Assembly: GCF_000473205.1 (NCBI RefSeq)
Contig: NZ_AXBF01000004.1
Location: 186,001-250,000 of the forward strand
DNA length: 64,000 bases
Source: Pseudophaeobacter arcticus DSM 23566
Lineage (GTDB): Bacteria > Pseudomonadota > Alphaproteobacteria > Rhodobacterales > Rhodobacteraceae
Reading direction: 5' to 3'
Numbering within the stretch: the stretch's first letter is position 1; the number at the start of each line of letters is the position of its first letter. The notes beneath the pieces are model-generated. The model searched no databases and was not told where the DNA came from. It saw only the letters and a program-made list of their open reading frames with translations. A program made the position numbers and the translations under genes. This document shows positions 62,401-64,000 of this stretch, in pieces.

Positions 62401-62608
62401 GGAACACAGGGCCTATTATGCGGCTGTGACGCCCGGAGGCCTGTATTTTCGCAGCCCCGGCCGGGTGACATTGAACCGGGTAGAAACAGGCTGGAAAACC
62501 CCGCTGGAAATGCGCGCTCTGGACCGGCTGTATCTGAGTGAGGACAGCGAATTTTCTGCACAAGACTACGTTGATCTTCTCGCCCGCGAGGTGGTGGCCC
62601 CCCACTGA
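59432..62608 (+). CDS. Large secreted protein with three beta-sandwich-like repeats
   Basis: 1058 residues. Signal peptide (about 1-22). An N-terminal domain (25-150) resembles the PsbP-like/DUF1795 fold, then a Pro/Ala-rich linker (150-215), a second small domain (216-330), another linker (330-385) and three repeats of about 200 residues starting at 387 (IVLFDGNTL), 604 (TTIFDGQAI) and 819 (TTLFTGESG). Each repeat shares the order [LI]xFxG, a GxLxL strand, GI/AL-S-N/A-EP-like turns and a final LxRI/LKQI strand, resembling the concanavalin-like DUF1080/LamG fold. Possibly carbohydrate binding; not recognised as a named family. Confidence 0.75.
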   Translation: MFIRLIAALVLALLAPLSAGAGDWKDYSLRTTNFAVPQAWYQTMDMREEELDFVSPDERFKLWARWWFPDEPLLGYPDIVSHEELTIAGQPALFIHSELAGERILELAFLMPDAKGDQFLFQLIAQNTPLAEHRAMFDQLLARLRLDGVPAKPGREQLPPTQTPAPHPEAESAPVVPRQPVTAGPGKKPSAAAASNEQHPAPQAPQPASEPASDSSWAAVLKTNFGNDCDTEATTRQMRRMLGILQDAGADVTLTLSCQHGRLPVFAVTFPFDQQGATEDYFHPLYDKLLLRNGDQPFALFEVRDHLLTQVSLRKNGEIDLNYKTLQWPEAAGSPSQPAPMAQTTQPGVAPSPGGKTRKADPGATPSEQVEAATDRPSQQQEQHSGPIVLFDGNTLQQFTPFAHVGADFAAWASQQAGTLALTIPDGQNRAKLGIQTKNALVSFPSRNDHQATRLSFTIDADQSNTFVMALTPADKADLDPWESFDLRLLILRLDDGSAFAQLRHREDSNTYDMRFPWPKGQVTFDVILRPDQGVELRNQAGGRLGWAALDQDYSGRNWILQTYVAEGRRTTNTRLNLARIVLDTVQAQPLPPIDALTQGPRKTTIFDGQAIAPVWANLSNPASAAHRFSTLQDGALNLSWPQSDTVKTLGIYSNEPILWLDHFGKNAVARITVSLDGSQTGDFTVGFHSRFGLPENRLGGEACMLNVAQQETGYQVVLAGSEGQTSVLDLGTVEAIPDQFTFVLTPRGISVLMAGTSAKPTSCRWLKDGTGLRLWAYATGRADRRTGLTLKQIDVNYSPDIAPATEPAVSDLPALPVTTLFTGESGPEWTKRDIGDALFANLAEQTPQGITLSRRPNPPSGNRIALVSAEPVVNLDYRIAATPFETKFWIRPDDPDMRTRIYFSESAANVEKTAVAALTLESLDGPNRQGGLKLTFHTGHFHYDHWSRTLDADWRKTWDGSFTIGFDRGQIYILMGQDKILSAQTTRSGEHRAYYAAVTPGGLYFRSPGRVTLNRVETGWKTPLEMRALDRLYLSEDSEFSAQDYVDLLAREVVAPH

Positions 62609-62679
62609 GGCCTCAGCGCCTGCCGCGCCCATCAGGCCCCTTGGCAGGTCCCATCCCAGCCCCAAGCAGCCGGGCATAT

Positions 62680-62703
62680 GGAGGCCCGCCTACTGGGGCC
62701 TCC
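62680..62703. terminator. Hairpin between convergent genes
   Basis: GGAGGCCC pairs with GGGCCTCC around an 8-nt loop, between the secreted operon and the minus-strand manC. No T-run follows, so termination is inferred from position. Confidence 0.45.
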
Positions 62704-62722
62704 AGAGCGCTGCCTTGTTGAA

Positions 62723-64000
62723 TTACCCTTTGGCCCCCTGGCCACGGGCATAGACATCCTCGTAGCGAATGATGTCATCTTCCCCAAGGTAGCTGCCAGT
62801 CTGGACTTCGATCAGAACCATTGGCAGTTTTCCGGGGTTTTCCATCCGGTGCACCGACCCCAGCGGGATATAAACCGATTGGTTCTCTGTCACCAGTTTC
62901 ACCTCGTTATCCACCGTCACCTTGGCGGTGCCTTCCACCACGATCCAATGCTCTGAGCGATGATGGTGGCTTTGCAGCGACAGCGCCGCGCCGGGGTGCA
63001 CGTGGATACGTTTCACCTGGAACCGTTCGCCCACCACCAGGCTCTCAAACCAGCCCCAGGGGCGATGATCCATCGGGAATTCGGTGGCCTGCTTGGCGCC
63101 TTTTTCCTTCAGCGCAGCCACCGCCAGTTTCACATCCTGTGCGCGGGAAGCATCCGCCACCAGCACCGCATCCGGCATCGCCACCGCGATCACATCCTGC
63201 AAGCCAATGCCCACAACCGCCAGGCTGTCATCTTCGGACCGCAACAGGCTGTCGCGGCAATCAATTGCCGTGGCGTTGCCGCTGGCAACCACACCATTGG
63301 CATCGGCCTTGCTTTCACGCCAGACCGCATCCCAACCGCCGAGGTCAGACCAGCCTGCCGCAAAGGGCACCACCGTCAGATTGTCAGCCTTCTCCATCAC
63401 CGCATAGTCGATCGAGATATCGTCAAGCGTCTCCCAGGCGGCGGGGTCCAGCCGGAAAAAGCCAAGATCATTTTCGCCCGCTGCAATCGCCGCCTCGACC
63501 GGCGCCATCAGATCAGCCGCATGGGCAGCAAAGGCCGCAAGGATGGTCTGGACCGAAAACAAAAATATCCCGGCGTTCCACAAGAAATTGCCAGAGGCCA
63601 GCATCACCTCAGCGGTGGCGGCATCGGGTTTCTCGACAAAGCGTTTCAGACCAATGGCGCGGGGAGAAAAATCGCCGGGATCCCCGGTGAGTTCGAGATA
63701 GCCATAGCCGGTTTCAGCATGGGTGGGCTTGATACCAAAGGTGACGATCTGGCCCTGTTTGGCCGCCTCGGCCCCAGCGGCCACCGCCGCACGAAAGGCC
63801 ACATCATCAGGCACCACATGATCCGAGGGCGCCACCAGCATCACGGCTTCGGGGTCAGATTTGGCCAGATACAGCGCCGCCGCCAGAACCGCAGGCGCGG
63901 TGTTGCGCCCGGCAGGTTCAATCAGGATAGCGCCGGGATCAATACCAACGCTTGCCAGTTGCTCGGTCACGATAAAGCGGAAATCAGAATTGGTCAGCAC
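62723..64000 (-). CDS. manC: Mannose-1-phosphate guanylyltransferase/mannose-6-phosphate isomerase, partial
   Basis: 425 visible residues, cut by the right edge so that the N-terminal pyrophosphorylase motif is missing. What remains shows EPAGRNTAPAVLAAAL, VAPSDHVV, the sugar-binding FVEKPD, GIFLF and GWSDLGGWDAVW of the nucleotidyltransferase, and a C-terminal cupin isomerase domain with HPGAALSLQSHHHRSEHWIVVEGT. It makes GDP-mannose for polysaccharide synthesis. The gene converges on the secreted operon. Confidence 0.93.
   Translation of the reverse strand: MLTNSDFRFIVTEQLASVGIDPGAILIEPAGRNTAPAVLAAALYLAKSDPEAVMLVAPSDHVVPDDVAFRAAVAAGAEAAKQGQIVTFGIKPTHAETGYGYLELTGDPGDFSPRAIGLKRFVEKPDAATAEVMLASGNFLWNAGIFLFSVQTILAAFAAHAADLMAPVEAAIAAGENDLGFFRLDPAAWETLDDISIDYAVMEKADNLTVVPFAAGWSDLGGWDAVWRESKADANGVVASGNATAIDCRDSLLRSEDDSLAVVGIGLQDVIAVAMPDAVLVADASRAQDVKLAVAALKEKGAKQATEFPMDHRPWGWFESLVVGERFQVKRIHVHPGAALSLQSHHHRSEHWIVVEGTAKVTVDNEVKLVTENQSVYIPLGSVHRMENPGKLPMVLIEVQTGSYLGEDDIIRYEDVYARGQGAKG

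Overview
The window reads as a chromosomal segment of a marine alphaproteobacterium of the Rhodobacterales (Roseobacter group). The GC-rich coding, the aerobic CobG-type cobalamin pathway, the RirA-type iron box, the Rhodobacterales-style gene sets (DUF3572, DUF983, CbtAB, MocR, BKACE) and the lack of phage or IS genes all fit that group. No rRNA, tRNA, CRISPR array or insertion sequence was seen. The species cannot be named from sequence alone.

Layout. 1-5.7 kb: the start of an MttB-type corrinoid methyltransferase (cut by the left edge), a HAD phosphatase, a DUF3572 protein, a PleD-like diguanylate cyclase whose first receiver domain has lost its phosphoacceptor, and an operon of EF-hand protein, ECF sigma factor, membrane-anchored partner and periplasmic metal-sensor-like protein. 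5.9-10.3 kb: DUF983, NUDIX, and a DUF2061/desaturase/DMT-exporter operon divergent from an XRE regulator. 10.4-15.2 kb: a carnitine-to-glycine-betaine module (SDR, fused carnitine dehydrogenase/betainyl-CoA thioesterase, BKACE, divergent CdhR-like regulator) interrupted by a frameshifted Cys-rich lipoprotein gene. 15.4-24 kb: aldo/keto reductase, rhodanese, YceI, MFS, a yqiJ-yqiK-like flotillin operon and metG.

24.1-31.7 kb is an iron-handling block: hemP, imelysin, porin-like protein, bfd, bfr, di-haem DUF1111 oxidoreductase, second imelysin and DUF1513. It carries an iron-rhodo box and a long dyad shared by the hemP and bfd upstream regions. 31.8-34.2 kb holds glpR-glpD. 34.2-51.7 kb is the aerobic cobalamin cluster: cobO, riboswitch 1, DUF1636, cobW, cobN, G, H, I, J, (K inverted), L, E, M, B, A, DUF1636, riboswitch 2, cbtB, cbtA, a His-rich exported protein, and cobF behind a terminator. 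Together these genes cover corrin ring construction from uroporphyrinogen III, cobalt import and insertion, and adenosylation. The nucleotide-loop genes and cobST lie elsewhere.

51.7-64 kb: a DMT exporter and its MocR-type neighbour, a second DUF983, a PAS hybrid histidine kinase, and a three-gene operon of unrecognised envelope/secreted proteins ending in a 1058-residue protein with a triplicated beta-sandwich-like domain. The right edge cuts a mannose-1-phosphate guanylyltransferase gene.

The most unusual signals are: short tandem repeats, mostly of period 12, recurring at same-strand gene junctions; the shared dyad in front of hemP and bfd; cobK nested in opposite orientation with its start codon overlapping that of cobL; a terminator touching the cobF ribosome-binding site; and the uncharacterised secreted operon at 57-62.6 kb.
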